Notes: generated by a model not told the origin, from the letters alone. A DNA stretch of 64,000 nucleotides from Yoonia vestfoldensis (GCF_002158905.1 NZ_CP021431.1:1364001-1428000); one strand, 5' to 3'; positions 52,739 to 62,423 are shown, counted from the first letter of the stretch. Numbers and translations: made by a program.

Positions 52739-54073
52739 TTGGACCTGACGCAATTCGTGCCGGTTTTCGGCAATTTCGCCTTTATGATCGTGGCGTTCGT
52801 CGTGGCCCTGTCCGTCATCGTCGCGATCCATGAATATGGGCATTATATCGTGGGCCGCTGGTGCGGCATCCATGCAGAGGTGTTCTCGCTTGGCTTTGGC
52901 CCGGTGATCTATAGCCGCAGGGATGCGCGCGGCACGCTTTGGCAGGTCGCGGCCTTGCCCTTGGGCGGCTATGTCAAGTTTCTGGGCGATGCCAATGCCG
53001 CCAGCGTCGGGTCGGATGACAGCGTGGGCGCAGACGATGCCCGCCGCACGATGGCAGGCGCGCCGCTTTGGGCGCGCACGCTGACCGTGGCGGCGGGGCC
53101 TTTGTTCAATTTCATCCTGGCCATCGCGATCTTTACCGGATCTTTGATGTATCAGGGCCGGGTGGCGGACCCGTTCACCATCGGCGATATCCGCCCCTTG
53201 CCCGCGCAATTCCAATCCGAGCTGCGCGCAGGCGATATCGTGCATAGCGTTGCGGATGTGGCCTTTGCCGATCCGGACCGGCAGGTTTCGTTGCTGGATC
53301 TGCTGCCCTTGCAGCCGCGCCTGACCTATCAGATCACCCGCGACGGGCGGCGCATGGCGGTGGACGGGCCTTATCCGATGCCGCCGCTGATTTCCGCGCT
53401 GGCCCCGCGCTCTGCGGCTGATACGGCGGGTCTGCGGATTGGCGATGTGATCACGGCCGTGGATGGCGATGCGATCTTCGGCTTTCCGCAATTGCAGGAC
53501 AAGGTGATCAATGCCCAAGGCGCGCCGCTGGACCTGACGGTCTGGCGCGGCGGGCAGATCGTGCATGTGACCCTGTCACCGCGCATCACCGACGAACCCC
53601 AGCCCGGCGGAGGCTTTGCCCAAAGCTACCGGATCGGGATTGTCGGGGATGTGATGTTCACCCCGCAGACCGAGGCTTTGGGGCTGATCGCGGCCGGCAG
53701 GCTGGGGGTCGAGGGGCTGTGGAGCACCGCCACCACATCGCTGTCGGCACTGCGCCATATCATCATCGGCCAGATTTCCACCTGCAACCTGTCCGGCCCT
53801 GTCGGGATCGCGGAAACCAGCGGGTCGATGGCGCGCCAAGGCACGCAAAGTTTCATCTGGTTTATTGGGGCCTTGTCGGCAGCGGTTGGGCTGATCAACC
53901 TGTTTCCGATCCCGGTGCTGGATGGCGGTCATCTGATGTTTTACGCCTATGAGGCCGTGACCCGCCGCAAGCCCAGTGACCGCGCCGTGCAGGTCTTTAT
54001 GGTGATCGGTCTGGGGCTGATCCTGACGATGATGTCCTTTACCATCCTGAACGACACGATCTTTTGTCCCTGA
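52739..54073 (+). CDS. rseP: Site-2 intramembrane metalloprotease RseP
   Basis: A 444-residue inner-membrane zinc protease. The zinc motif H-E-Y-G-H lies in the first helix; the third ligand is in V-L-D-G-G-H (LDG). Two PDZ-type domains lie between (about 110-300). It cleaves anti-sigma or other single-pass membrane proteins. It starts with a TTG at 52739, 4 bases after dxr. It is the homologue often called MmpA in Caulobacter. bamA follows after 110 bases. Confidence 0.93.
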   Translation: MDLTQFVPVFGNFAFMIVAFVVALSVIVAIHEYGHYIVGRWCGIHAEVFSLGFGPVIYSRRDARGTLWQVAALPLGGYVKFLGDANAASVGSDDSVGADDARRTMAGAPLWARTLTVAAGPLFNFILAIAIFTGSLMYQGRVADPFTIGDIRPLPAQFQSELRAGDIVHSVADVAFADPDRQVSLLDLLPLQPRLTYQITRDGRRMAVDGPYPMPPLISALAPRSAADTAGLRIGDVITAVDGDAIFGFPQLQDKVINAQGAPLDLTVWRGGQIVHVTLSPRITDEPQPGGGFAQSYRIGIVGDVMFTPQTEALGLIAAGRLGVEGLWSTATTSLSALRHIIIGQISTCNLSGPVGIAETSGSMARQGTQSFIWFIGALSAAVGLINLFPIPVLDGGHLMFYAYEAVTRRKPSDRAVQVFMVIGLGLILTMMSFTILNDTIFCP

Positions 54074-54091
54074 CCCCGTAACAGCGACCGG

Positions 54092-54116
54092 CAAAGCGGC
54101 GCTTTGCAGCGCTTTG
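54092..54116 (+). terminator. Weak hairpin between rseP and bamA
   Basis: CAAAGCG, an 11-base loop, CGCTTTG, then TCGTTTTG. A 7-bp stem with a poor U-run may attenuate read-through into bamA and is compatible with a separate bamA promoter just after it. Confidence 0.4.
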
Positions 54117-54121
54117 TCGTT

Positions 54122-54150
54122 TTGACATCGGGCTTTATTGCGGCTACTCC
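54122..54150 (+). promoter_or_regulatory. Candidate bamA promoter
   Basis: A perfect -35 TTGACA (54122-54127), 17-base spacer and weak -10 TACTCC (54145-54150), 33 bases before the bamA start. Confidence 0.35.
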
Positions 54151-54183
54151 CTTGGCCAATGGGATGTCAGACAGGCGGACGAA

Positions 54184-56484
54184 ATGCAGGTATTTGGTGG
54201 GCGCGCTTGGGCGCAGGGCGTGGCAAAAGCGCGGGTGGTTGCGACGGTGACGGGTCTGGCGGTGCTGTCCGCAGGGGCCACGGGCGCGCAGGACTTTGCC
54301 TTTAACGCCGTGACGATCGAAGGCAACCAGCGCGTTGCCGATGGCACGATCCTGTCCTTTGCGGGGATCAGCGCGGGCACAGCGCTGTCAGCGGCCGCAT
54401 TGAACACCGCAGGCCAGCAGATCCGCGCATCGGGCCTGTTCGAGAGCGTCGAGCTGGTCCCGCAAGGCGGCAGCCTGATGATCCGCGTGGTGGAATTTCC
54501 CACGATCAACCGCATCAGCATCGAAGGCAATACCCGCATCCGCGACGCCCAATTGCTGCCGCTTTTGCAAAGCGAGCCGCGCCGCGCCTTTAACCCGGTG
54601 CAGGCCGAGGCCGATACCAATGCGATCACCCAGGTCTATGCCAGCCAGGGCCGGATCAATGCGGTGGTGACGCCGCGGATCATCCGTCTGTCCGACAACC
54701 GCGTCGATCTGGTCTTCGAAGTCACCGAATCCGGCGTGACCGAGATCGAGCGTATTTCCTTCCTTGGCAACCGTACCTATTCCGAAGGCCGTTTGCGCCG
54801 TGTGCTGGACACCAAACAGGCAGGCTTGCTGCGGGCGCTTGTTGCGCGTGATACATTCTCGCCCGACCGGGTGGCGCAGGACCGGCAGCTGTTGACAGAT
54901 TTCTACCTGTCGCGCGGCTTTGCCGATTTCGAGGTGCTCAATGTCGATGTGACCCTGACCCCGCAGCGCGATGCCTATCTGGTGACCTATAATATCCGCG
55001 AAGGCCAAAGGTTCAATTTTGGCGATGTCACCGTCAGCAGCACGATCCCTGGCGTTGATCCGACCGTGTTTCAGGATGCGATCCGCACCCGTCCGGGTGC
55101 TGTCTATTCGCCGGTGACGATTGACACCGATATCACCCGGCTGGAACGGCTGGCCGTGCAGCGCAATGTCAATTTCCTGCGGGTCGAACCGCGCATCACC
55201 CGCAATGACCGCGCGCTGACGCTGGACCTTGAATATGTGCTGATCGAAGGGCCGCGCGTCTTTGTCGAACGGATCGACATTCAGGGCAACAGCACCACGC
55301 TGGACCGCGTGATCCGCAATGAAATCCGTGTGGTCGAGGGCGACCCGTTCAACCCGCGCGAAATTCGCGATTCCGCGCGCCGCATCCGGGCCTTGGGTTT
55401 CTTTGAAAACGCCACCGTCGATACGCGGCAGGGGTCTTCGGCCAATCAGGTGATCGTCGATGTGGGGGTGACCGAAGGGCCGACAGGCACGCTCAGCTTT
55501 GGGGCCAATTACAACACCGATACCGGGATCGGGCTGCTGGCCTCTTATGGGCAGCGCAATTTCCAAGGGCGCGGCCAGCGGCTCGATTTCGACATCTCGA
55601 CCGCCGAGACCAACCAGCGGCTGAGCTTTCGCTTTGCCGAGCCGCAATTGTTGGGCCGCGACCTGCGCGGCGGGCTGGAATTTTCCTATCGCCAGACCAA
55701 TAATGAAAACGCCAGCTATGACACCCAGAATGGGCGGTTCAGCCCCTCTTTGGCCTTCCCGGTCAGCGATAACGGGCGCTTGTCGGTGTTTTATGCCTTC
55801 AACTATGCCGATCTGACCAATGTCGCCACCTCCAGCAGCCAGATCCTGCGCGACGAGGAAAACATCGGCGCGGTGGCGACCAATTCGCTGGGCTATAGCT
55901 ATAGCTGGGATTCGCGCCGCGCGGGGATTGACCCCAATACCGGCTATATCCTGCGCTTTGGGCAGGAATTCGGCTTTGGGGATGCGCAATTCATCCAGAC
56001 CACCGCCTTTGCCGGTGCCGAAACCAAGCTGCTGAACGAGGAATTGACGCTGCGCGCCAGCATCGAAGGCGGCTATCTGGATTATCAAGAGGGCCAAAGC
56101 CGCGTGACCGACCGGTTTTTCCTTGGCAGCCGCCTGATGCGCGGCTTTGAGGCGGGCGGGATCGGCCCGCGTGCGCAGGACGGCGATGATGCGATCGGCG
56201 GCAATGCCTTTGCCGTGGCCCGGCTAGAGGCGGAATTCCCGCTGGGGCTGCCCAGCGAATATGGCCTCTCGGGGGGTGTGTTCTATGATTACGGGTCAGT
56301 CTGGGATTCAGGCTATGCCGGGCAGGTCGATTACGACGATTTCACCGCGCGCTCGGTGATTGGTGCCTCACTGTTCTGGACCACGCCGATTGGGCCGCTG
56401 CGGTTTAACTTTACCGAGCCTCTCGATGTGCAGGACCGTGACAAGACCCGCGCCTTCGACGTCACCATCTCGACCAGTTTCTGA
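54184..56484 (+). CDS. bamA: Outer membrane protein assembly factor BamA
   Basis: A 766-residue Omp85 protein inserting beta-barrels into the outer membrane. A signal peptide (to about 35, TGA-QD) is followed by five POTRA domains (about 37-440; F-N-A-V-T-I-E-G-N-Q-R-V opens POTRA 1) and a 16-strand barrel ending in aromatic Phe. The conserved V-R-G-F/M-R-G-F loop is present as L-M-R-G-F-E-A-G-G-I-G-P-R. It shares a base with the skp start. Confidence 0.96.
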   Translation: MQVFGGRAWAQGVAKARVVATVTGLAVLSAGATGAQDFAFNAVTIEGNQRVADGTILSFAGISAGTALSAAALNTAGQQIRASGLFESVELVPQGGSLMIRVVEFPTINRISIEGNTRIRDAQLLPLLQSEPRRAFNPVQAEADTNAITQVYASQGRINAVVTPRIIRLSDNRVDLVFEVTESGVTEIERISFLGNRTYSEGRLRRVLDTKQAGLLRALVARDTFSPDRVAQDRQLLTDFYLSRGFADFEVLNVDVTLTPQRDAYLVTYNIREGQRFNFGDVTVSSTIPGVDPTVFQDAIRTRPGAVYSPVTIDTDITRLERLAVQRNVNFLRVEPRITRNDRALTLDLEYVLIEGPRVFVERIDIQGNSTTLDRVIRNEIRVVEGDPFNPREIRDSARRIRALGFFENATVDTRQGSSANQVIVDVGVTEGPTGTLSFGANYNTDTGIGLLASYGQRNFQGRGQRLDFDISTAETNQRLSFRFAEPQLLGRDLRGGLEFSYRQTNNENASYDTQNGRFSPSLAFPVSDNGRLSVFYAFNYADLTNVATSSSQILRDEENIGAVATNSLGYSYSWDSRRAGIDPNTGYILRFGQEFGFGDAQFIQTTAFAGAETKLLNEELTLRASIEGGYLDYQEGQSRVTDRFFLGSRLMRGFEAGGIGPRAQDGDDAIGGNAFAVARLEAEFPLGLPSEYGLSGGVFYDYGSVWDSGYAGQVDYDDFTARSVIGASLFWTTPIGPLRFNFTEPLDVQDRDKTRAFDVTISTSF

Positions 56485-57005
56485 TGCGTTTCTGGGCGGC
56501 GATTGCGGTCTGGCTGGTGCTGGCCTTGCCTTTGGCCGCCCAGCAATCGGGGCCGCAGGTGCTGATCGTGGATAGCGACCGGTTGTTTCTTGAAACCCAA
56601 TATGGCCAGCGGATCGCCAGCGATCTGGCCGCGCGCACTGCTGCTTTGCAGGCGGAAAATGACGCGATTGTCGCCGCATTGACCCAAGAGGAACGCAGCC
56701 TGACCCAGCGCCGGGCCACGATGGACCCCGCCGCTTTCCGGATCGAGGCCGCAGCCTTTGACGCCAAGGTGCAACAGGTCCGCCGCGACCGCGATGCCAA
56801 GAACGGCGAATTGGCCGCCGAAGCGGCGCAGGCGCGGGCCGCCTTTGAAGAACGCGCGCAGGCTATCGTCGCCAATCTGATGCTGGAACGCGGCGCAACC
56901 ATGGTGCTGGAACAGCGCAACGTCATCTTGTCGGTGCGCGCGGCCAATATCACGGATGCCGCGATTGCGCGCATTGATGCAACGCTGGGGGCGGGCGCGC
57001 CCTAG
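56484..57005 (+). CDS. skp: Periplasmic chaperone Skp/OmpH-like
   Basis: A 173-residue protein with a signal peptide (W-L-V-L-A-L-P-L-A-A-Q). The middle (about 45-125) is a charged coiled coil typical of the Skp tentacles, with many Gln, Arg and Glu. It holds unfolded outer-membrane proteins on their way to BamA. Its sequence is divergent from E. coli Skp, so the call rests on coiled-coil character plus the bamA-fabZ context. Confidence 0.88.
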   Translation: MRFWAAIAVWLVLALPLAAQQSGPQVLIVDSDRLFLETQYGQRIASDLAARTAALQAENDAIVAALTQEERSLTQRRATMDPAAFRIEAAAFDAKVQQVRRDRDAKNGELAAEAAQARAAFEERAQAIVANLMLERGATMVLEQRNVILSVRAANITDAAIARIDATLGAGAP

Positions 57006-57085
57006 CCGGCATGCTTGCCGTGCGCGCCGCCGCTTGCTAGGCAGTGCCAGCCCCGTCCGGGACCCGCCAAGACAAGGAACCACAT

Positions 57086-57547
57086 ATGTCCGACCCCGTC
57101 ACCACCGCCGATATCCAGCTGATCCAGAAGATCCTGCCGCATCGTTACCCGTTCTTGCTGGTCGATAAGGTCCATAGTATCGACGGCACCTCCTCGGCTG
57201 TGGGGATCAAGAATGTCACCATGAACGAGCCGCATTTCCAAGGCCATTTCCCCGGCAATCCGATCATGCCCGGCGTCACCATCATCGAGGCGATGGCGCA
57301 GACATCCGCCGTGATGGTCGGCGCGTCCTTAGGGCTGATCAATGGTGATCTTTTGGTCTATTTCATGGCCATTGATGGCTGCAAATTCCGCCGCAAGGTC
57401 GTGCCCGGCGATGTGCTGGAAATGCGGGTCGAGACCACCCGCGGCAAGCCCGGCGGCAAGGTCTGGCGCTTCAAGGGTGTGGCCAGTGTCGATGGTGAAC
57501 TGGCCGCCGAGGCGGAATTCACCGCGATGATGGACCTGCAAGCCTGA
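57086..57547 (+). CDS. fabZ: 3-Hydroxyacyl-ACP dehydratase FabZ
   Basis: A 153-residue hot-dog-fold dehydratase. The catalytic His lies in [11 protein letters not shown] and Glu in [22 protein letters not shown] is also present. The ATG at 57086 follows AAGGAACCACAT. No lpxD gene precedes it here, unlike the usual skp-lpxD-fabZ order. It abuts lpxA with a one-base overlap. Confidence 0.95.
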   Translation: MSDPVTTADIQLIQKILPHRYPFLLVDKVHSIDGTSSAVGIKNVTMNEPHFQGHFPGNPIMPGVTIIEAMAQTSAVMVGASLGLINGDLLVYFMAIDGCKFRRKVVPGDVLEMRVETTRGKPGGKVWRFKGVASVDGELAAEAEFTAMMDLQA

Positions 57548-58329
57548 TGGCGGGGATTCATCCCAGCGCGGTCATCGCGGATGGTGCGCGGATTGCGGCT
57601 GATTGCACGATTGGTCCGTTCTGCGTGATCGGTCCCGATGTGGTGCTGGGCGATGGCGTGACGCTCAAAAGCCATGTCGTTGTTGATGGCGACACCCAGA
57701 TCGGGGCTGGCACCGTTGTTTTCCCGTTTTCGGTGATTGGGGAAATCCCGCAGGATCTGAAATTCGCGGGCGAAAAGACGCAGCTGCGCATCGGCGCGCG
57801 CAACCGGATCCGCGAACATGTGACGATCAACACCGGCACCGCCCAAGGCGGCGGGATCACCCGTGTCGGCGATGACGGGCTGTTCATGGCGGGCTGTCAT
57901 ATCGCGCATGACGCGCAGGTGGGCGACCGCGTGATCATCGTCAATAATTCTGCCGTCGCGGGCCATTGCGTGATCGAAGATGATGTCATCATCGGCGGGT
58001 TATGCGGTGTGCATCAATGGGTCCGGATCGGGCAGGGCGCGATCATTGGCGCGGTCACGATGGTGACGGCCGATGTGGTGCCGCATGGCTTGGTGCAGGG
58101 GCCGCGCGGGGTGCTGGATGGGTTGAACCTTGTCGGGCTGAAACGCAAAGGCGTGGACCGCGCCGATATCACCGCGCTGCGCGCCGCGTTCCAGATGCTC
58201 AAGGATGGCGAGGGCAATTTTCAGGACCGCGCCCGCAAGCTGGGTGATGAAACCGACAGTCCTTTCGTGCAGGATATGGTGCGCTTCATCCTTGGCCCGT
58301 CCGACCGCAATTTCCTGACGCCGGGCTGA
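57547..58329 (+). CDS. lpxA: UDP-N-acetylglucosamine O-acyltransferase
   Basis: A 260-residue left-handed beta-helix acyltransferase, first step of lipid A synthesis. Hexapeptide repeats occupy about residues 5-190; the catalytic His is in G-C-H-I-A-H-D-A-Q-V-G, with V-H-Q-W-V-R-I-G-Q typical. The C-terminal helical part follows. It starts within the fabZ stop and ends one base over the lpxI start. Confidence 0.96.
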   Translation: MAGIHPSAVIADGARIAADCTIGPFCVIGPDVVLGDGVTLKSHVVVDGDTQIGAGTVVFPFSVIGEIPQDLKFAGEKTQLRIGARNRIREHVTINTGTAQGGGITRVGDDGLFMAGCHIAHDAQVGDRVIIVNNSAVAGHCVIEDDVIIGGLCGVHQWVRIGQGAIIGAVTMVTADVVPHGLVQGPRGVLDGLNLVGLKRKGVDRADITALRAAFQMLKDGEGNFQDRARKLGDETDSPFVQDMVRFILGPSDRNFLTPG

Positions 58330-59207
58330 TGCTGGCGCTGATCGCAGGCACCGGCGATCTGCCGCCCGCGCTGCTGGCGCGCTTGCCCGCGCGTCCGCTG
58401 ATCTGCGCCTTGCAGGGCTTTGCCCCGCAGATCACCCCCGATATCAGCTTTCGGATCGAACATCTGGGCACATTTCTGGCCGATCTGGCGGCGCGCGGCG
58501 TGACCCGCATCTGCATGGCCGGGGCGGTCACGCGGCCTGCAATCGACCCTGCACAGATTGATGCCGCGACAATGCCTTTGGTGGCGGATCTGCAAGCCGC
58601 GATGGCCAAGGGCGATGATGGCACCCTGCGCGGGGTGATCGCGATCTTGGAAAAGGCAGGGTTCGCCGTGGTCGCCGCGCATGAATTGGCCCCTGATCTG
58701 CTGCCTGTCGCGGGCGTGCTGGCGGGCCATCTGACGCCGCAATTGCGGCTTGATGCGGTGCTGGGCGAACAGACGATCGCGGCGATGGGCGCGGCTGATA
58801 GCGGGCAGGCCTGCATCCTGCGCCAAGGCCGCGTGATCGCGCGCGAGGATCAGGCCGGCACTGATGCGATGATCGCGCGCTTTGCCCCTGCGGATGATCC
58901 GCTTTGGGGCGGTGTCGATCTGATGGGCGATCTTTTGGGCACGGCGGCTGAATGGCTGTCAGGGCCGGATGGCACGCCGGTCGATGCGCGCGGTGCGATG
59001 CTGTTCAAGGCCCCCAAACCCGCGCAGGACCGCCGCGCCGATCTGCCGGTGATCGGGCCGGAAACCGCGCGCGGGGCCGTTGCCGCGGGCCTGTCGGCTA
59101 TCGTGGTCGAGGCCGGCGGCGTCATCGTGCTGGATGCGCCGCAGGTCATCGCCACGCTGGAACGGGCAGGGGCCTGTTTCTGGGTCCGCCCCAAAGGTGG
59201 CGCATGA
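58329..59207 (+). CDS. lpxI: UDP-2,3-diacylglucosamine pyrophosphatase LpxI
   Basis: A 292-residue enzyme of the DUF1009 family that replaces LpxH in alphaproteobacteria, cleaving UDP-diacylglucosamine to lipid X and UMP. A-G-x-G-D-L-P near the start and the mid-protein D-A-V-L-G-E-Q-T, E-D-Q-A-G-T-D-A-M-I segment containing the catalytic Asp region are present. It lies between lpxA and lpxB with overlaps of 1 and 4 bases. Confidence 0.93.
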   Translation: MLALIAGTGDLPPALLARLPARPLICALQGFAPQITPDISFRIEHLGTFLADLAARGVTRICMAGAVTRPAIDPAQIDAATMPLVADLQAAMAKGDDGTLRGVIAILEKAGFAVVAAHELAPDLLPVAGVLAGHLTPQLRLDAVLGEQTIAAMGAADSGQACILRQGRVIAREDQAGTDAMIARFAPADDPLWGGVDLMGDLLGTAAEWLSGPDGTPVDARGAMLFKAPKPAQDRRADLPVIGPETARGAVAAGLSAIVVEAGGVIVLDAPQVIATLERAGACFWVRPKGGA

Positions 59208-60355
59208 AGGTTTTCGTGATCGCGGGCGAGGCCTCGGGCGACAAGCTGGGGGCTGCGCTGATGGCGGGGCTGCGCCAGCTGCGCCCTGACGTGACCTTTG
59301 ACGGGGTGGGTGGGCCGCTGATGCAGGCCGCAGGGCTGGTCAGCCGCTTTCCGATGGATGAACTCAGCGTCATGGGGCTGGCCGAAATCCTGCCCAAATA
59401 CCGCGCGTTGAAACGGCGGATCGCGCAGATGGCCGAGGCCGTGGTGCAGATGCAGCCCGATGTGCTGATCACCATCGACAGCCCCGATTTCTGCCTGCGG
59501 GTGGCCAAACTGGTCAAGGCGCGCAGTGCCATCCGCACGGTGCATTACGTCGCCCCCACCGTCTGGGCATGGCGGCCCAAACGGGCGGCGCATATGGCGC
59601 ATCATATCGACCATGTTCTGGCGCTCTTCCCGTTTGAACCACCTTTGATGCAGGCCGCAGGCATGGCTTGCGATTTCGTTGGCCATCCGGTGGTGACCGA
59701 CCCGCTGGCCAGCGCCGAAGAGGCCGCCGCTTTGGGGGATGGCACCGTCATTCTGGTGCTGCCCGGCAGCCGCAAAGGCGAGGTCACACGCCTTGCGCCG
59801 CGTTTCGGGCAGGTGGCCGCGCGGATCGCGGCGCAGGTGCCCGATGCGCGCTTTGTCATTCCCACGACGGCCAATGTGCATGATCTGGTGCAGGCGCAGG
59901 TGGCGGATTGGTCCGTGCCGGTCACCGTGCTGCCGCCTGCCAGCCCGCTGAAACCCGCATGGTTCCGCCGCGCGGATGTGGCGCTGGCGGCCTCTGGCAC
60001 CGTGTCGCTGGAACTGGCGGCCAATGGCACGCCGATGGTGATCGCCTATGATATGGCCTGGCTGAGCCGGATCATCATCAGCCGCATGCTGCTGGTCGAT
60101 AGTGTGACGCTGGTCAATCTGGTCAGCGATACCCGCGTGGTGCCCGAATTCATCGGCGCGGATTGTCAGCCTGCGCCGATTGCCGCTGCGGTGCTGGATG
60201 TGCTGGCCAATCCGACCGCACAGCAGGCGGCGATGGATCTGACCATGGACAGGCTGGGGCGCGGGGGGGATGCGCCGGGGCTACGCGCGGCGCGCGCGGT
60301 GCTGGATCGCCTTGACCACGCGGCCATCATGGATCACCAGCCCCGTCGCCAGTAG
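59204..60355 (+). CDS. lpxB: Lipid-A-disaccharide synthase
   Basis: A 383-residue GT-B-fold glycosyltransferase joining lipid X and UDP-diacylglucosamine. It begins K-V-F-V-I-A-G-E-A-S-G-D-K-L-G-A-A-L-M, with I-D-S-P-D-F-C-L-R and L-P-G-S-R-K-G-E-V as family motifs. The start at 59204 overlaps the lpxI stop (ATGA). Its 3' end overlaps that of the convergent EamA-family gene by 75 bases, an unusually long tail-to-tail overlap. Confidence 0.95.
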   Translation: MKVFVIAGEASGDKLGAALMAGLRQLRPDVTFDGVGGPLMQAAGLVSRFPMDELSVMGLAEILPKYRALKRRIAQMAEAVVQMQPDVLITIDSPDFCLRVAKLVKARSAIRTVHYVAPTVWAWRPKRAAHMAHHIDHVLALFPFEPPLMQAAGMACDFVGHPVVTDPLASAEEAAALGDGTVILVLPGSRKGEVTRLAPRFGQVAARIAAQVPDARFVIPTTANVHDLVQAQVADWSVPVTVLPPASPLKPAWFRRADVALAASGTVSLELAANGTPMVIAYDMAWLSRIIISRMLLVDSVTLVNLVSDTRVVPEFIGADCQPAPIAAAVLDVLANPTAQQAAMDLTMDRLGRGGDAPGLRAARAVLDRLDHAAIMDHQPRRQ

Positions 60356-61249
60356 CGCGAAACCGGCATAGGCGCGCAGCGGCAGCGCCTCGCCCAGCAC
60401 GATCGCACCCAGGCTGATCGCCACCGGCGCGACCAGCAAGGTCACCAGCATCAGATTGCCGCTGCCCGCCGTGGCCAGCACCCGGTAATACAGCAGATAG
60501 GCCAGCGCCGTGGCCATGACCGCATAATAGCCGATGGCGGCCCAGGTCTGCGGCTGCAAGGCCAGGCTGATCGGCCCCTCGACAGCCGTGGCCAGCGGCA
60601 GGGCGATCAGGCTCGATCCGGTCAACATGCCCGCAGCGGCGACCTGCGGCGTCAGGCCCGCCAAGGTCTTGCGCGCCCAGACCCCCGCGCAAGCATAGCT
60701 GATCGCACCGCCCAGCACCGCGATCTGGCCCAAGGACCGCAGGTCGAACTGGGTCAGCGCCTGCAGGCCAATGGCCGTGGCCACACCCAGAAACCCAAGG
60801 CCAACCCCGATGGTCTTGCGCAGGGTCAGCCGTTCATCCGCCAGAAAGATTGCCGCCGTGATCGTGCCGAAAATCGCGGTCGAGGCATTCATGATCGCGG
60901 TCAGCCCGGTTTCGATATGCAATTGCCCCCAGGCCATCAGGCTGAACGGGATCACATTGTTCAACAAGCCCATCACCACAAACGCGCCCCAGATCGCGGG
61001 GCTGCGCGGCAGCGGCAGGCGGCGGATCGCGACATAGGCCCAGAGGATCAGCATCGCCCAGAACGTCCGATGCGCGACCGAGGTCAGCGGCCCGATCTCC
61101 TCTAATGCGACATGCACCGACAGAAAGGACGCGCCCCAGATCAGCGACAGGATCAAAAGATCGGCCCAGGCACGGCCGGACATGGTTTTCTGGACAAGCA
61201 TCATGGCGATGGTTTGATCCTGTGCGCGCGCCAGCGCAACCCGGATCAT
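60281..61249 (-). CDS. EamA/DMT-family transporter
   Basis: A 322-residue inner-membrane protein with ten hydrophobic helices in two EamA repeats (about 30-155 and 170-310). L-I-W-G-A-S-F-L near the start and L-G-E-A-L-P-L-R-A-Y-A-G-F-A-L-L near the end are typical of drug/metabolite exporters. Start uncertain: the ATG at 61249 is the longest; 61204 or 61183 are possible and would remove a polar N terminus. It overlaps lpxB's 3' end by 75 bases. Substrate unknown. Confidence 0.85.
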   Translation of the reverse strand: MIRVALARAQDQTIAMMLVQKTMSGRAWADLLILSLIWGASFLSVHVALEEIGPLTSVAHRTFWAMLILWAYVAIRRLPLPRSPAIWGAFVVMGLLNNVIPFSLMAWGQLHIETGLTAIMNASTAIFGTITAAIFLADERLTLRKTIGVGLGFLGVATAIGLQALTQFDLRSLGQIAVLGGAISYACAGVWARKTLAGLTPQVAAAGMLTGSSLIALPLATAVEGPISLALQPQTWAAIGYYAVMATALAYLLYYRVLATAGSGNLMLVTLLVAPVAISLGAIVLGEALPLRAYAGFALLATGLVIHDGRVVKAIQHRARRA

Positions 61250-61260
61250 GCGTCAAAACA

Positions 61261-61289
61261 AAAGCCCCGCCGGTCAGGGCAGGGCTTTT
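61261..61289 (-). terminator. Rho-independent terminator of the FadL-type gene
   Basis: Minus strand AAAAGCCC-T-GCC ... GGC-GGGGCTTTT followed by GTTTTG, about 20 bases after the FadL-type stop codon and before the transporter gene. Confidence 0.85.
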
Positions 61290-61307
61290 GCAGATTATCG
61301 GGTCAGA

Positions 61308-62423
61308 TCAATAGGTATAGGCGACCTTCAAACCCAGTGCGACAGCGCTATTGTCGGTGAAACTGGCGCGGGCTGTGTCGCTGGTCTGTGCCGAGGCATC
61401 CCCCAGCGCGATGTAACGCAGACCACCCGAGACGATGACATTGTCCATCGTATATTGCGCGCCCAGAGCGACGGAATAATTGCCGTTCGTGGGTGCCAGC
61501 GGCGAGACCAGATCATCGCCCTCTGGCTCATAGCCGATGCTGAACGATCCCGACCAGACATCGCTGAACCGGCGCCCGACGCCCAAAGTATAGCCGAAAC
61601 CATCCTCGATATTGGTCAGGGACCTACCGCTGGTTGCCACGCCAAAGTTCTGCGGGATCACCTTAGTCACACTATATTCCGCCCAGCGGATCGAGCCGAA
61701 CAACAGCGTATCAGCCGCGATGCCAGTCTGGAAATCAAGGTTCACCGCCTGCGGTGTCGTGACCTTTGTATCCGCTGTTGACCCCAGATTGTCGGTCGTC
61801 GCGAATTCATGGTCAATCTCGGAGAAATAGGTCAAGGCAACGCGCAGGGCGATATCGGGCACCTCATAGGCCGCGCCGATAGCATAGCCATAGCCGGTGT
61901 CACGATCCAGCGTCACCGAATAGCCGTTGATACCTGTCGGAGGCGAGTTCGCCCCATAGGCGGCACCGCTCAAAGTGACCTTGCCCTCGATCGATTGGGC
62001 GCGGATCCCGCCGTGAAAGCTCAGGTTTTCATTCATCTTGTAGCGCAGCAAGCCGGTAAAGGCGACCGAATCCAGCGTGGCCGTGGTGCCGCCCAGCGCT
62101 GTGGATTGCCCGACCGGATAGGCCACATCTGCGCCATAAGGCTCGTCCACGATCAACGCGAAGGACAGCTGGTCGGATAGGTCGGTCTTATAGCCCAGAC
62201 CCATGATGCTGTAATCTTTCGCGACATTGCCGGTGTCTCTTGACCCGAAGATGGTAACATCCGTGCCGCTGACGCTGGGCATGACGCGGCCAAAGCTCAA
62301 TTCGGCATAATTGCCGTTTTGAAAGATGACCCCGATATTCTGTGCCGAGCGGTCCAACCCGACCGCCTGTGCCACGGACGTCGTCATCAGCAAGGCTGCG
62401 CCGACGGTAAGTACCTGTTTCAT
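61308..62423 (-). CDS. FadL/OmpP1-family outer membrane porin
   Basis: A 371-residue outer-membrane beta-barrel with a signal peptide ending near AQA-VGLDRS. FadL-type proteins import long-chain fatty acids or other hydrophobic molecules. Alternating aromatic/hydrophobic strands (G-Y-K-T-D-L-S-D-Q-L-S-F-A-L etc.), Gly-rich turns and a C-terminal aromatic (Y-T-Y) fit a barrel. I start at the ATG at 62423 after GGGGGAGAGCAC. A CTGC-N3-GCAG site of PhaR type lies about 120 bases upstream. Convergence with fatty-acid use is plausible. Confidence 0.85.
   Translation of the reverse strand: MKQVLTVGAALLMTTSVAQAVGLDRSAQNIGVIFQNGNYAELSFGRVMPSVSGTDVTIFGSRDTGNVAKDYSIMGLGYKTDLSDQLSFALIVDEPYGADVAYPVGQSTALGGTTATLDSVAFTGLLRYKMNENLSFHGGIRAQSIEGKVTLSGAAYGANSPPTGINGYSVTLDRDTGYGYAIGAAYEVPDIALRVALTYFSEIDHEFATTDNLGSTADTKVTTPQAVNLDFQTGIAADTLLFGSIRWAEYSVTKVIPQNFGVATSGRSLTNIEDGFGYTLGVGRRFSDVWSGSFSIGYEPEGDDLVSPLAPTNGNYSVALGAQYTMDNVIVSGGLRYIALGDASAQTSDTARASFTDNSAVALGLKVAYTY

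Noticed and set aside
54388..56097. 569-codon minus-strand open frame
   Set aside because: Antisense to bamA, no motif and no ribosome binding site; bamA itself is certain.
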